Assembly: GCA_949752745.1 (NCBI GenBank)
Contig: OX457029.1
Coordinates: forward strand, 46,802,228-46,866,227
Length of the DNA stretch: 64,000 nucleotides
Source: Protula sp. h YS-2021
Taxonomy: Eukaryota > Annelida > Polychaeta > Sabellida > Serpulidae
Direction of reading: 5' to 3'
Below, piece after piece: positions 35,551 to 43,067 of the stretch. Position numbers and translations under genes: made by a program. The notes under the pieces were generated by a model. That model did not search any database and was not told the origin of the DNA. It was given only the letters and a program-made list of their open reading frames with translations. Positions within the stretch are counted from its first letter, which is position 1. Every line of letters begins with the position of its first letter.

Positions 35551-36654
35551 ATGTCAACGTGGAAGGAATACTTAACCAATATTTACTTTAAACCTGGTCA
35601 ATCCGGTGCATTTGCTGGTCCTTACAAACTTTATCACATATTAAAAAAACATGATCAACCAATTACTCATTCCAAAGTGAAGACATGGTTACAGAATCAA
35701 GATGCATTCAGTTTACTACAACCTGTAAAATATAGGTTTAAAAGGCAACATGTCATTACACGCGGTATTGATGACATGTGGGATATTGATTTGGCTGACA
35801 TGGGAAACATAGCCTCTTATAACGATGACACCCGCTTTTTATTAGTTGTCATTGATGTGTTTTCGAAATATTTGTGGGTGCAGCCAATACCTAAAAAATC
35901 ACATACCAGCGTCATACAAGCTTTCGAGAATATTTTTCATGAAACACGTCGAAGACCACGAACTCTAAGGTCAGATAAAGGAACTGAATTTAAAAACAGA
36001 TGGGTAAAAGCATTTTTTAAGAATGAGGGAATTCATGCTTACACGACAAAGAATGAAACTAAAGCCAACTTTGCTGAGAGAGTCATTCGTACTCTAAAGG
36101 GAATGATGTATCGATATTTTCTACATAATCAAACTTATCGGTATGCAGACATCCTTCAAGAATTGGTATACAATTACAACCATAGACCACATGGCTCTCT
36201 CCCTAATAAGTATGCTCCTGCAGATATTCGAAAGGAAAATGAATCTAAAGTGTGGAAGTATATGTATGTAGACAAATTGAAATTGAAACCAAAGAAGAAG
36301 AAAAAACCTTACAAATTTAAAATTGGTCAACATGTTCGCATTTCTCACTTGAATTATACGTTTCAACGAGATTATCATATAAAATGGACACAAGAAGTGT
36401 TCATTATCACACATCGTTATAAGAAGCAAGGAATACACTTGTATCGTGTGAAAGACTTTTTAGACGAAGATATTGATGGTCATTTTTATGAAGAAGAATT
36501 GCAAGCTGTTACAAAAGATATTGAATCCATCTACAGAATTGAACAGGTCTTGAAAACACGAAAAAGACGAGGTGTAAAAGAATTATTTGCCAAGTGGTTA
36601 GGCTGGCCAAAGAAATTTAACAGTTGGGTAAAAGAAACAGACATTCAAAAATGA
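35551..36654 (+). CDS. INT: Polinton integrase (rve core plus C-terminal chromodomain)
   Basis: 367 residues from the ATG at 35551; an earlier GTG-led extension is not needed. It joins element ends to host DNA, leaving the 6-bp duplication. The catalytic DDE triad is visible as D80 (MWDIDLAD), D142 (LRSDKGTEF) and E176 (ANFAERVIR). An N-terminal helical region precedes the core. A basic KPKKKKK stretch and an SH3-like segment follow it, and the last 40 residues form a chromodomain (YRIEQVLKTRKRRGVKELFA, then a WLGWP word, ending ETDIQK). The chromodomain may bind modified histone tails and bias target choice. The frame is fully open, unlike the polymerase. Its TGA overlaps the ATPase ATG (ATGA). 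Confidence 0.95.
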   Translation: MSTWKEYLTNIYFKPGQSGAFAGPYKLYHILKKHDQPITHSKVKTWLQNQDAFSLLQPVKYRFKRQHVITRGIDDMWDIDLADMGNIASYNDDTRFLLVVIDVFSKYLWVQPIPKKSHTSVIQAFENIFHETRRRPRTLRSDKGTEFKNRWVKAFFKNEGIHAYTTKNETKANFAERVIRTLKGMMYRYFLHNQTYRYADILQELVYNYNHRPHGSLPNKYAPADIRKENESKVWKYMYVDKLKLKPKKKKKPYKFKIGQHVRISHLNYTFQRDYHIKWTQEVFIITHRYKKQGIHLYRVKDFLDEDIDGHFYEEELQAVTKDIESIYRIEQVLKTRKRRGVKELFAKWLGWPKKFNSWVKETDIQK

Positions 36655-37310
36655 AGCATCCATTCACATGTTTGGTCTCTGGACCTACAGGCAGTGGTAA
36701 AACTTCTCTGGTGAAGGAAATTCTAGAGCAAAATTTAATTAAACCCTCTCCAAAAACCATCTTATGGCTCTTTGCAGCAGATCAACCTTTGTACAAGGGA
36801 ATGAAAGGTGTAGAATTTTACCAAGGCATTCTAGACGACATTGAAGAGCGCTTTAACCCGAAAAAACCAAACTTACTCATCATAGATGACTTAATGACTA
36901 AATGTCATAGTGATGAGCGTATGACACGCCTCTTTAGTGTAGGCAGCAGCCATCAAAATCTCAGCATTATTTTTATTGTGCATAATTTATTTCATCATGG
37001 TAGAGAAATGCGAAATATTAGTTTGAATACACATTACATCATTCTGTTTAAAAATCCTAGAGATAGTCAACAAATAAGTACATTAGCGCGACAAATGTAT
37101 CCTGGAAAATCTCATTTTCTCATAGAAGCCTATCAAGTTGCTACGAGCAAACCTCATGGCTATTTATTCATTGACTTGAAGCCGAAGACAAATGATCAAC
37201 TACGTATTCGTACAGGCATTTTACCAAAAGATACACATTACGTATATGTTGATCAAGTAGCGTATGAGCAAGAACCAAGTCACTTAACCATTCGCAGCCA
37301 AGATGTCTAA
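36651..37310 (+). CDS. ATP: FtsK/HerA-type genome-packaging ATPase
   Basis: 219 residues from the ATG at 36651. Walker A is GPTGSGKTS at residues 11-19. Walker B is NLLIIDD near 74-80. Further on are FIVHNLFH near 108-115 and a sensor-like IILFKNPRDSQQ. Length and motifs fit the packaging ATPases of Polintons and related double-jelly-roll viruses, which drive DNA into preformed capsids. It overlaps the integrase by 4 bp and the next gene by 8 bp. The frame is intact. Confidence 0.93.
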   Translation: MKHPFTCLVSGPTGSGKTSLVKEILEQNLIKPSPKTILWLFAADQPLYKGMKGVEFYQGILDDIEERFNPKKPNLLIIDDLMTKCHSDERMTRLFSVGSSHQNLSIIFIVHNLFHHGREMRNISLNTHYIILFKNPRDSQQISTLARQMYPGKSHFLIEAYQVATSKPHGYLFIDLKPKTNDQLRIRTGILPKDTHYVYVDQVAYEQEPSHLTIRSQDV

Positions 37311-37629
37311 ACGTATTCAAGCGAATCAACCTTTTCTTCATTTGCTCGCACGCAGTGGGCCTAAACGACGTAAATACTTGTTAGAGCAAGCTACTAAGGA
37401 GGAATTAACTAGCTTGTTTGAAATTTGTTTGAATATATTGCGAGGACATTTACCCTTAAGCTCAAAAAGGTATAAGCAATTCAAGCGTGAGCGTCATACC
37501 CTTCGCACTCTAGCAGATAAGAAGATATCACTTCAAAGAAAAAAGAAGTTGGTTAATCAGAAAGGAGGATTCCTTGGAGCTATTGCTAAATTTGCATTAC
37601 CTTTGTTAGCTCAGTTGCTGCTAAAATGA
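37303..37629 (+). CDS. Small conserved Polinton protein with hydrophobic tail
   Basis: 108 residues. A basic helical body (RRKYLLEQATKEEL, then LNILRGHLPLS, then ADKKISLQRKKK) leads into GGFLGAIAKFALPLLAQLLL, an amphipathic or hydrophobic C-terminal segment. Proteins of this shape accompany the capsid genes of many animal Polintons. The GG-F-L-G junction resembles a possible maturation-protease site. Membrane or capsid-interior association is plausible; the exact function is not established. The frame is intact and overlaps both neighbours. Confidence 0.75.
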   Translation: MSKRIQANQPFLHLLARSGPKRRKYLLEQATKEELTSLFEICLNILRGHLPLSSKRYKQFKRERHTLRTLADKKISLQRKKKLVNQKGGFLGAIAKFALPLLAQLLLK

Positions 37630-38216
37630 AACATACTTTGAAAATGGTCCTCATTCCTGAATATAAATATAAAATGTTGTTGGAAAAGAAGGGAAAAGAT
37701 GGTGAAATCAAATCGAAAGTGAATAAACTTTTACGTGGGAAACGAACTCGTGAGAAGGCAATGGAAATGTCTCAACTTCTTGGTCGTCATTTACGAACAA
37801 TTCAATCACAACAACAACGACAAAAGTCTGTTACATCATCTGGTACAGCAAAATCAGAAAAGTCGCAACAGTTTCTAAGCTATTTTCAACCTATATATCA
37901 TGGAAAACTAACACAACTTCTGGTAGAACTTAAGAAACATGGTACGAGATGGACAGATAAAAATGAACTTGTATTGAAAACTGGAGATGTCATTGAGAAT
38001 TCCAACATTATTGATTTGTTGAAAGAAGCATTGGTTGCTACAAGAAGAAAAGAACGACGACAACCGCCGCAGGGGTGGAAGCAGTTTATTGAGGAAATTG
38101 TAGACGCTAATATCCCAAAAGCTGTTTTTGGAAAAAAGACAACTCGTGAAGATATTGCAACAGAGATAAAACAGCGTCAAAAAAGGTTGTTTCCAGAGGG
38201 ATGGGAAACTTTTTAA
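37626..38216 (+). CDS. Conserved Polinton protein of unknown function
   Basis: 196 residues. An N-terminal VLIPEYKYKMLL segment is followed by a Gln/Lys/Ser-rich low-complexity linker (about 50-80). A C-terminal globular half contains TRWTDKNELVLKTGDVIENS and IIDLLKEAL, then PPQGWKQF. This order matches a widespread small protein of metazoan Polintons, recalled as a family but without an assigned role. ATGA overlap with the previous gene. Intact. Confidence 0.7.
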   Translation: MKHTLKMVLIPEYKYKMLLEKKGKDGEIKSKVNKLLRGKRTREKAMEMSQLLGRHLRTIQSQQQRQKSVTSSGTAKSEKSQQFLSYFQPIYHGKLTQLLVELKKHGTRWTDKNELVLKTGDVIENSNIIDLLKEALVATRRKERRQPPQGWKQFIEEIVDANIPKAVFGKKTTREDIATEIKQRQKRLFPEGWETF

Positions 38217-38464
38217 CATGGTTTAAACAGTTATGGTGCTGCTGTAAAGACAATGAAAATAAAAATAATATTCCTGTAAAAATTAGGTGTGTAAGCGCTT
38301 GTTGTCAAGGAGAAGTAGTAGACAGTAATATAGATCATGGAGACAGTGAAGACGACGTGAGCCAGACATATTGTATATACACATTCAGTCTATCTACATC
38401 ACATAAACGATTTAGTCATCATGGAGTCAACAAGTTTTTACGTCACTTTGCCCAGCAATGCTAG
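38201..38464 (+). CDS. Small Cys-rich protein with N-myristoylation/palmitoylation-like start
   Basis: 87 residues beginning MGNFLTWFKQLWCCCK: Gly at position 2 and a triple cysteine at 13-15 are what dually lipidated membrane proteins show. A second cysteine group (CVSACC, residues 31-36) and an acidic stretch (DHGDSEDD) follow. The last 15 codons overlap the penton gene in another frame. The upstream overlap is 16 bp. Function not recognised; membrane targeting is inference. Confidence 0.55.
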   Translation: MGNFLTWFKQLWCCCKDNENKNNIPVKIRCVSACCQGEVVDSNIDHGDSEDDVSQTYCIYTFSLSTSHKRFSHHGVNKFLRHFAQQC

Positions 38465-39167
38465 TTTGAACTATTTTTCTACTAATAAGGCGTCTAATTA
38501 TCAAATTCGTTTACCTCGTACCATATATTTGAACGGCAAATATGAAGTAGCCTTAGCTGAAATTCAATACCCACACACATGGACGACAATGAGGCCAGGA
38601 ATAGACTATACTCTGCATTATCGATCATCATCATCAGATGTATTTTATCCAGTTTATATTCCATATGGTTACTACAGAACCATACCTGAAATATGTACTG
38701 CAATAAATGCAGAATTACAAAAATCTATTAATGCAAACCCTATTAGGTTAAAGTATGATAAAATTAGTTGAAAAGTTTCTCTTTTGATAGAGGAATATGA
38801 TATTGTCTTTTCTACTGGATTAGCTGAGATTTTAGGATTTAAACCAGGTAGATGGTATAGAGAATCCGGTCCTGCTGAACATCAATCCGATGTGAAACAT
38901 GGATTTTATACACTTTATGTGTATTGTAGTATTTGTGAGCCACAAGTAGTTGGAGATTATTATGTTCCTTTACTACGTTCTGTTCCCATTGAAGGGTATG
39001 ATGGTGACATTATTATGAAAACATATGAAGAACCTCATTACGTCACTGTAAACACATCCAAATTTGACACAATAGAAATGAATATTAAGGATGACACAGG
39101 TTATAATGTGTCATTTCAAACTGGGAAAGTGATATGCAAACTTCATTTTCGACCAAAAGTATTATGA
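38421..39167 (+). pseudogene. Penton/minor capsid protein, interrupted by an in-frame TGA
   Basis: Single-jelly-roll vertex protein of the Polinton virion. The N-terminal part begins FYVTLPSNAS, then has FSTNKASNYQIRLP and YEVALAEIQYPHTW; the C-terminal part contains FSTGLAEILGFKPG and YTLYVYCSI. Position and motifs fit the penton base homologue between the packaging genes and the pVI-like gene. The frame is broken by one TGA at 38769-38771 (codon 117 of 249); both sides are in the same frame, so no indel occurred. The end overlaps the next ATG (ATGA). Confidence 0.85.
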
Positions 39168-39520
39168 AAGCATATAGACACGATCCGTCAGCATATCGCA
39201 ACCATTTTCTTCGTCAAGTGGGCGGGGAATTACCAGGATTTAAAGGAGCACGAATACAATATGGAGATGGTATTGGTTCAATATTAGGATCATTGGCTCG
39301 CAAAGCTATTCCACTGCTTAAGGCAGGGTCTAAAATCGTTGCACCACATCTTTAAAAGGCTGCGAAAGATGTCGCGAAAGATGTTACAGGCCGAGTAGCG
39401 CAACGTGTGATTGGTGATGTGTTAGGAGGACAAAAGAGAGCACAACCTGCAAAACCTGTCAGAAGGCGAAAGGCAGCCAAACGGATAACATCAACAAAAT
39501 ATAAGAAAGATATTTTTTAA
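39164..39520 (+). pseudogene. pVI-like minor capsid protein, interrupted by an in-frame TAA
   Basis: Begins MKAYRHDPSAY at 39164. It has the glycine-rich GGELPGFKGARIQYGDGIGS and then ARKAIPLLKAGSKIV, the pattern of adenovirus pVI-like and Polinton cement/membrane-lytic proteins. The basic C-terminal tail (PVRRRKAAKR) is rich in Lys/Arg. A TAA at 39353-39355 (codon 64 of 119) cuts it; the same frame continues open to 39520, three bases before the hexon ATG. Confidence 0.8.
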
Positions 39521-39522
39521 AC

Positions 39523-40895
39523 ATGTCTTTAATTCATAATAATTCTTCTGAATGTAGCCTTTCTCCATTAGAATGGTTTCACGTACCACCAACGCAAACT
39601 GCTGTAGAAAAAAGTTATAATGTCGACTATCAACCACTCACTACCATTAGAGAAGGCACTCCAATAGAATTCTACATTCCTGCGAGTACAGAAGAATATC
39701 TAGATTTAAAGAACAGTAGACTTCATATTGTATGTCGCATTGTAAAAGCTGATGGAACACCATGCGATGTTGATGATAATGTATCATGTATCAATGATTT
39801 GTTTAATGGGTTATGGTCCAATATTGAATTGTTTCTAAATGATCGTTTGGTATCGCATAGTAACAATACCCACGGTTATACCAGTATCATATCCCATCTC
39901 ATTCATGACTCGGAAGAAAGTCTCAATTCTGAGCGCTCTATGCGTCTCATCTATAAAGATACTGCCGGGTCAATGAATAGTCATGAGGTGAAAAGAGCTA
40001 ATCATGAAAGATATATAGCAGGTTTTCATGTAAATGTTGATGGTGGTGAGGTAGCTCTGCAGGCAAATAATGGTTTACATAATCGTTATTTGTATACACG
40101 TCAAAGCCGTGAGTTTACGCTTACAGGCGGTTTAAGGGTAGATTTGTTTGAGCAAGAACGCTATCTTCCAAATGGTATTAGTATGAAATTACGTTTACAT
40201 AGACAAAAAGATGAATATGTATTAATGGCTGCAAATAATGGTTATAAATTAGAAGTGAGAGATGCGTTTTTAACCATTCGCAAAGTGAGGGTTAGTCCAG
40301 GTATTCAGTTAGGACATGCAGATGCATTGATGAAAAGTCCTGCTAAGTTTATTATTACTAGAAAAGAGTGTAAAGTGTTAGCTATTCCAACTGGATTTCA
40401 ATCTTTTGTGAAAGATAACATCTTTTAGGCCAATTACCCAAACGTATTGTCATTGGACTGGTTCATAATGAAGCCTTTGCTGGAACAGTAATGAGAAATC
40501 CATACAATTTTGATCATTTTCTTCTGAACTATATGCAACTTTACACGGATGGTGAACCAGTCCTATCCAAACCTCTCAAACTTGATATAAATCGAAGCAA
40601 ATATCTTGATGCTTTTGAAACGCTTTACAAATCTTTTGATAGATTGAATGGTGAGAAAAGTTCCATTATAAAACGGGAAGATTGGCCTAGAGGTTATGCT
40701 TTATTTTCGTTTGACTTAACACCTGATTATGATGGTGATGATCATTATGCCCTTATCAAGCACGGGAATTTGCGACTAGAAATGAATTCTGCTGGTGCCT
40801 TGCAAAATACAGTCAATGTTATAGTGTATGCTGAATTTGATAACATTGTTGAAATAAGTGCAAATCGTAGCATTCAATTCGACTATCAGTCATGA
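39523..40895 (+). pseudogene. MCP: Hexon-like major capsid protein, one frameshift
   Basis: Double-jelly-roll major capsid protein. The first 301 codons (39523-40428) include LEWFHVPPTQTAVEKS, FYIPASTEEYLDLKNS, LWSNIELFLNDRLVSHSN and LPNGISMKLRL. The rest continues to 40895 in another frame (YMQLYTDGEPVLSKPL, FDLTPDYDGDD, then NTVNVIVYAEFDN). The frame changes by one base at a TTTT run at about 40423-40426, immediately giving a TAG. The site is not a canonical slippery heptamer, so decay is favoured over programmed frameshifting. About 457 residues in all, normal for the family. Confidence 0.9.
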
Positions 40896-41329
40896 ACACG
40901 AAGCAGATAGAAGCCATCCTATCCCATGATGCCGCGACAAAAGACTTGTTTCAAGGTGCGTTTGCCATGGATCAGTTACCATCTTTACAACGCGGTGCCT
41001 ATGTCATCAACACAGACGATCATGATGAGCCAGGAGAGCATTGGGTGGCAGTATATTATGACAAAGACCCTGTAGAATATTTTGACTCTTATGGACTTTT
41101 ACCTATAGACAGTCGTTTGAATAAGTTTTTAAAGTTTAATTTCATGTATAATTCAGTTCCATTACAAGCACCGATATCATCTACATGTGGATTTTATTGT
41201 GTGTATTATATAATTCAAAGAGCTCGAGGACATAGTCCTTTTGAAATCATTGATGTATGAAGAAGAAGTGATGGTGATTTTGTAGTCAAAGATTTTGTAT
41301 ATAGACATTATAAACCATTATTTTATTGA
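40892..41329 (+). pseudogene. PRO: Adenain-type maturation protease, truncated near its C terminus
   Basis: Cysteine protease of the C5/Ulp1 fold that matures capsid proteins. The catalytic set is visible: His50 (EHWVAVYYD), Asp65 (EYFDSYG), Gln92 and Cys99 (STCGFYCVYY). A TGA at 41258-41260 ends the open frame after 122 codons. The same frame continues for 22 more codons to 41329, and these look like the missing C-terminal helix and strand. The truncated form may or may not be active. ATGA overlap with the hexon gene. Confidence 0.85.
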
Positions 41330-41470
41330 TGTATATAGATCACTATGTTGTATTAGTTAAGGTGTGGTAAATGTCATTCATAATAGGTAAAGGATTTTGT
41401 ATATAGACATTATTTTAATCATGGTGTATTAGTTGTGGTAATTGTCAATGTCCATTTATTATGAATAAAA
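41293..41470. repeat. Degenerate direct duplication between the convergent gene blocks
   Basis: GATTTTGTATATAGACATTA occurs at about 41294 and again at about 41394. Both are followed by a GTATTAGTT...GTGGTAA block and a GTCA-AT block. The rest to 41574 is AT-rich. It holds AATAAA-type signals for both strands (plus near 41464, minus near 41512), so both gene blocks probably end here. Confidence 0.75.
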
Positions 41471-41574
41471 ACAAGGCAGTTCTATACAAGTTTTCTTTTT
41501 ATTGTGTTATACATTATTTTACATTCTTCTTTATTCAAAACATAGCATGAGGAATTAGTTACATTTCAAAACAC

Positions 41575-41955
41575 TTATTTTACAAACCCATTCAATACAT
41601 CGATAAACAAATGCCATTCATACCAATCTAAATTAATATATGTATCATAGACATTACATCCACGTTTGTAAATGCTATGAAAACTAGCATAGCACTGTCC
41701 ATTACCAAAATTTATCATTTTAACATCTTCGTGTTCAGACAGTTTCAGTTCATATCCATGATCATTTATATCAATGTCCATCACCATAACACACATGGGA
41801 TGTGCCAGCTCAATGGACTTGGTGCCCCGCATGAGTTGCACTCCTTCCTCTTTGAATTCAAGCGTCAGGTTCTTTCCAATCCAATGCTTGTAACAGAGCG
41901 TACCATTCCACTGTGTTGAGGGTGATGTAGTCGTATCGTTCTGCAAGCTCGTCAT
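41575..41955 (-). CDS. Diverged PC4-like protein, right block, member 1
   Basis: About 126 residues from the ATG at 41955. Two repeats of the strand-turn-helix layout: LTLEFKEEGVQLMRGTKSI (about 35-53) and CYASFHSIY...YINLDWYEWHLFIDVLN (about 90-123), the second with the same Y-I-N-x6-W ending as the protein at 34132. The two proteins align end to end, so they are paralogues placed at opposite flanks of the element. It overlaps the next gene by about 100 bp, in another frame. Likely single-stranded nucleic-acid binding (inference). Confidence 0.65.
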   Translation of the reverse strand: MTSLQNDTTTSPSTQWNGTLCYKHWIGKNLTLEFKEEGVQLMRGTKSIELAHPMCVMVMDIDINDHGYELKLSEHEDVKMINFGNGQCYASFHSIYKRGCNVYDTYINLDWYEWHLFIDVLNGFVK

Positions 41956-42199
41956 ACTGACGAAATCGTACAAACACGTCTAGAGAGTTGTCAGTCACAC
42001 GCACTTCTAAATCCTCTGAGAGTTTTAGAAGAAAGTCTGGTATCCTCAACTTCTCTAGATGATCTTTCAACACGGATTGTTCGTCAGGGGATAGAATGAT
42101 ATACTTTCCAAAATGTCTTAGCACAATGTCATCACATAAGTTTCTCAGATATGAGAATCCATGTGTAATTGGTTCATATTCCGATAAAAAGTCTTCCAT
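41858..42199 (-). CDS. Diverged PC4-like protein, right block, member 2
   Basis: 113 residues from the ATG at 42199. Two units: VLRHFGKYIILSPDEQSVLK (about 27-46) and VFVRFRQY...YITLNTVEWYALLQALD (about 75-107). They repeat the PC4-like strand, turn and helix with a conserved tryptophan in the second unit. Its 3' part is shared, in another frame, with the start of the 41575-41955 gene. No catalytic motif. Function inferred only from the fold pattern. Confidence 0.65.
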   Translation of the reverse strand: MEDFLSEYEPITHGFSYLRNLCDDIVLRHFGKYIILSPDEQSVLKDHLEKLRIPDFLLKLSEDLEVRVTDNSLDVFVRFRQYDELAERYDYITLNTVEWYALLQALDWKEPDA

Positions 42200-42250
42200 C
42201 TCGTTCAACAGTCAGATCAACTATGAGCTGTCTTCTCTGCAAAGATCTTT

Positions 42251-42622
42251 TTATGCTCGGATGATGTCAAACAGTGGATGTTGTATAACTTCTAGGAATC
42301 GTAAGACTGCGCGCCAATTCTTCATATCAAAGTGAATCATATCTGAATATTGTGTATCTGGCACAACTCCCTTATAATCTTCTGGATAATCCTGTAAAAG
42401 ATTTCTCCAAAATGTCACGCGTATGTTAGAATCATGTTCAGTCACAAACACTTCCACTTTATTTTCAAGTCTGCGTTCAAACCCAGCTTCAAGCGGTATG
42501 TTTTTAAAGTCTTTCCACACTTCAGGTTTAAACCGATGATAACTTATTCGAGAACCTATTATGACTTCATGCCTCTCATTTACAGTAAGGTAAGCACCAT
42601 TGTTAAACATGTATGCATTCAT
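42251..42622 (-). CDS. Diverged PC4-like protein, right block, member 3
   Basis: 123 residues from the ATG at 42622. The first unit is EVIIGSRISYHRFKPEVWKD (about 19-38). The second is VEVFVTE...RVTFWRN followed by MIHFDMKNWRAVLRFLEVI (about 53-116). It has the same W-centred helices as members 1 and 2 but a longer connection between strands. It is separated from the canonical PC4 gene by only 14 bp. Confidence 0.65.
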   Translation of the reverse strand: MNAYMFNNGAYLTVNERHEVIIGSRISYHRFKPEVWKDFKNIPLEAGFERRLENKVEVFVTEHDSNIRVTFWRNLLQDYPEDYKGVVPDTQYSDMIHFDMKNWRAVLRFLEVIQHPLFDIIRA

Positions 42623-42636
42623 GATTTTTCACCTTG

Positions 42637-43005
42637 TTATGCGCTGTCTTCTTGTCTGCGAAGCCTTTTATCCACTTCTTTCACTTGCTTCTTCAGCATT
42701 TTCCATTCAGGTATTGTCAGCAAAATACCCTTTTTCGTAGGACGGTTTCTTCCAGTCCCCTCATCTCTCAGGTATTTGCGAATGTTTACCACTCCTTCAT
42801 TGCTTTGTTTCATAATCCTGATATACTTTCCATTTCCTAGAGAAAGCATTCCATCCCACGACTGTGGTGTTGGTACCGTTGTCGCCGTCGTCTCCACTTT
42901 CAATTTCTTGATGGTGGTGGTAGGATTTTTCACTTTTAAGTCTTTCACTGTATCTGCAAGAGTATCCATATCAGTTGAAGATCTTTTACGACTTTCACGT
43001 TCCAT
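42637..43005 (-). CDS. Canonical PC4/SUB1-domain protein
   Basis: 122 residues from the ATG at 43005. Residues 1-52 are a Lys/Thr/Ser-rich, probably disordered arm with basic patches that could act as nuclear import signals. Residues about 55-115 carry the PC4 domain: LGNGKYIRIMKQ, VVNIRKYLRDEG, RPTKKGILLTIPEWKMLKKQ and VKEVDKRLR. PC4/SUB1 binds single-stranded DNA and acts in transcription and repair. In a self-replicating element it could coat displaced strands or aid transcription. Its TATA box is 55 bp upstream and contains the polymerase stop codon. Intact. Confidence 0.88.
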   Translation of the reverse strand: MERESRKRSSTDMDTLADTVKDLKVKNPTTTIKKLKVETTATTVPTPQSWDGMLSLGNGKYIRIMKQSNEGVVNIRKYLRDEGTGRNRPTKKGILLTIPEWKMLKKQVKEVDKRLRRQEDSA

Positions 43006-43059
43006 GTTCACGCTTCAATGTTCACACCTCAAATAACTCTTACGTTGGAGGACCTCCCC

Positions 43060-43067
43060 CTTTTATA
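43060..43067 (-). promoter_or_regulatory. TATA box of the PC4 gene, containing the PolB stop codon
   Basis: On the minus strand TATAAAAG. The final TAA of the polymerase frame (43065-43063) lies inside it. Confidence 0.75.

Noticed and set aside
40420..40430. Programmed frameshift in the hexon gene
   Set aside because: No canonical slippery heptamer is present and capsid proteins of this family are normally in one frame. A deletion or read error is more likely.
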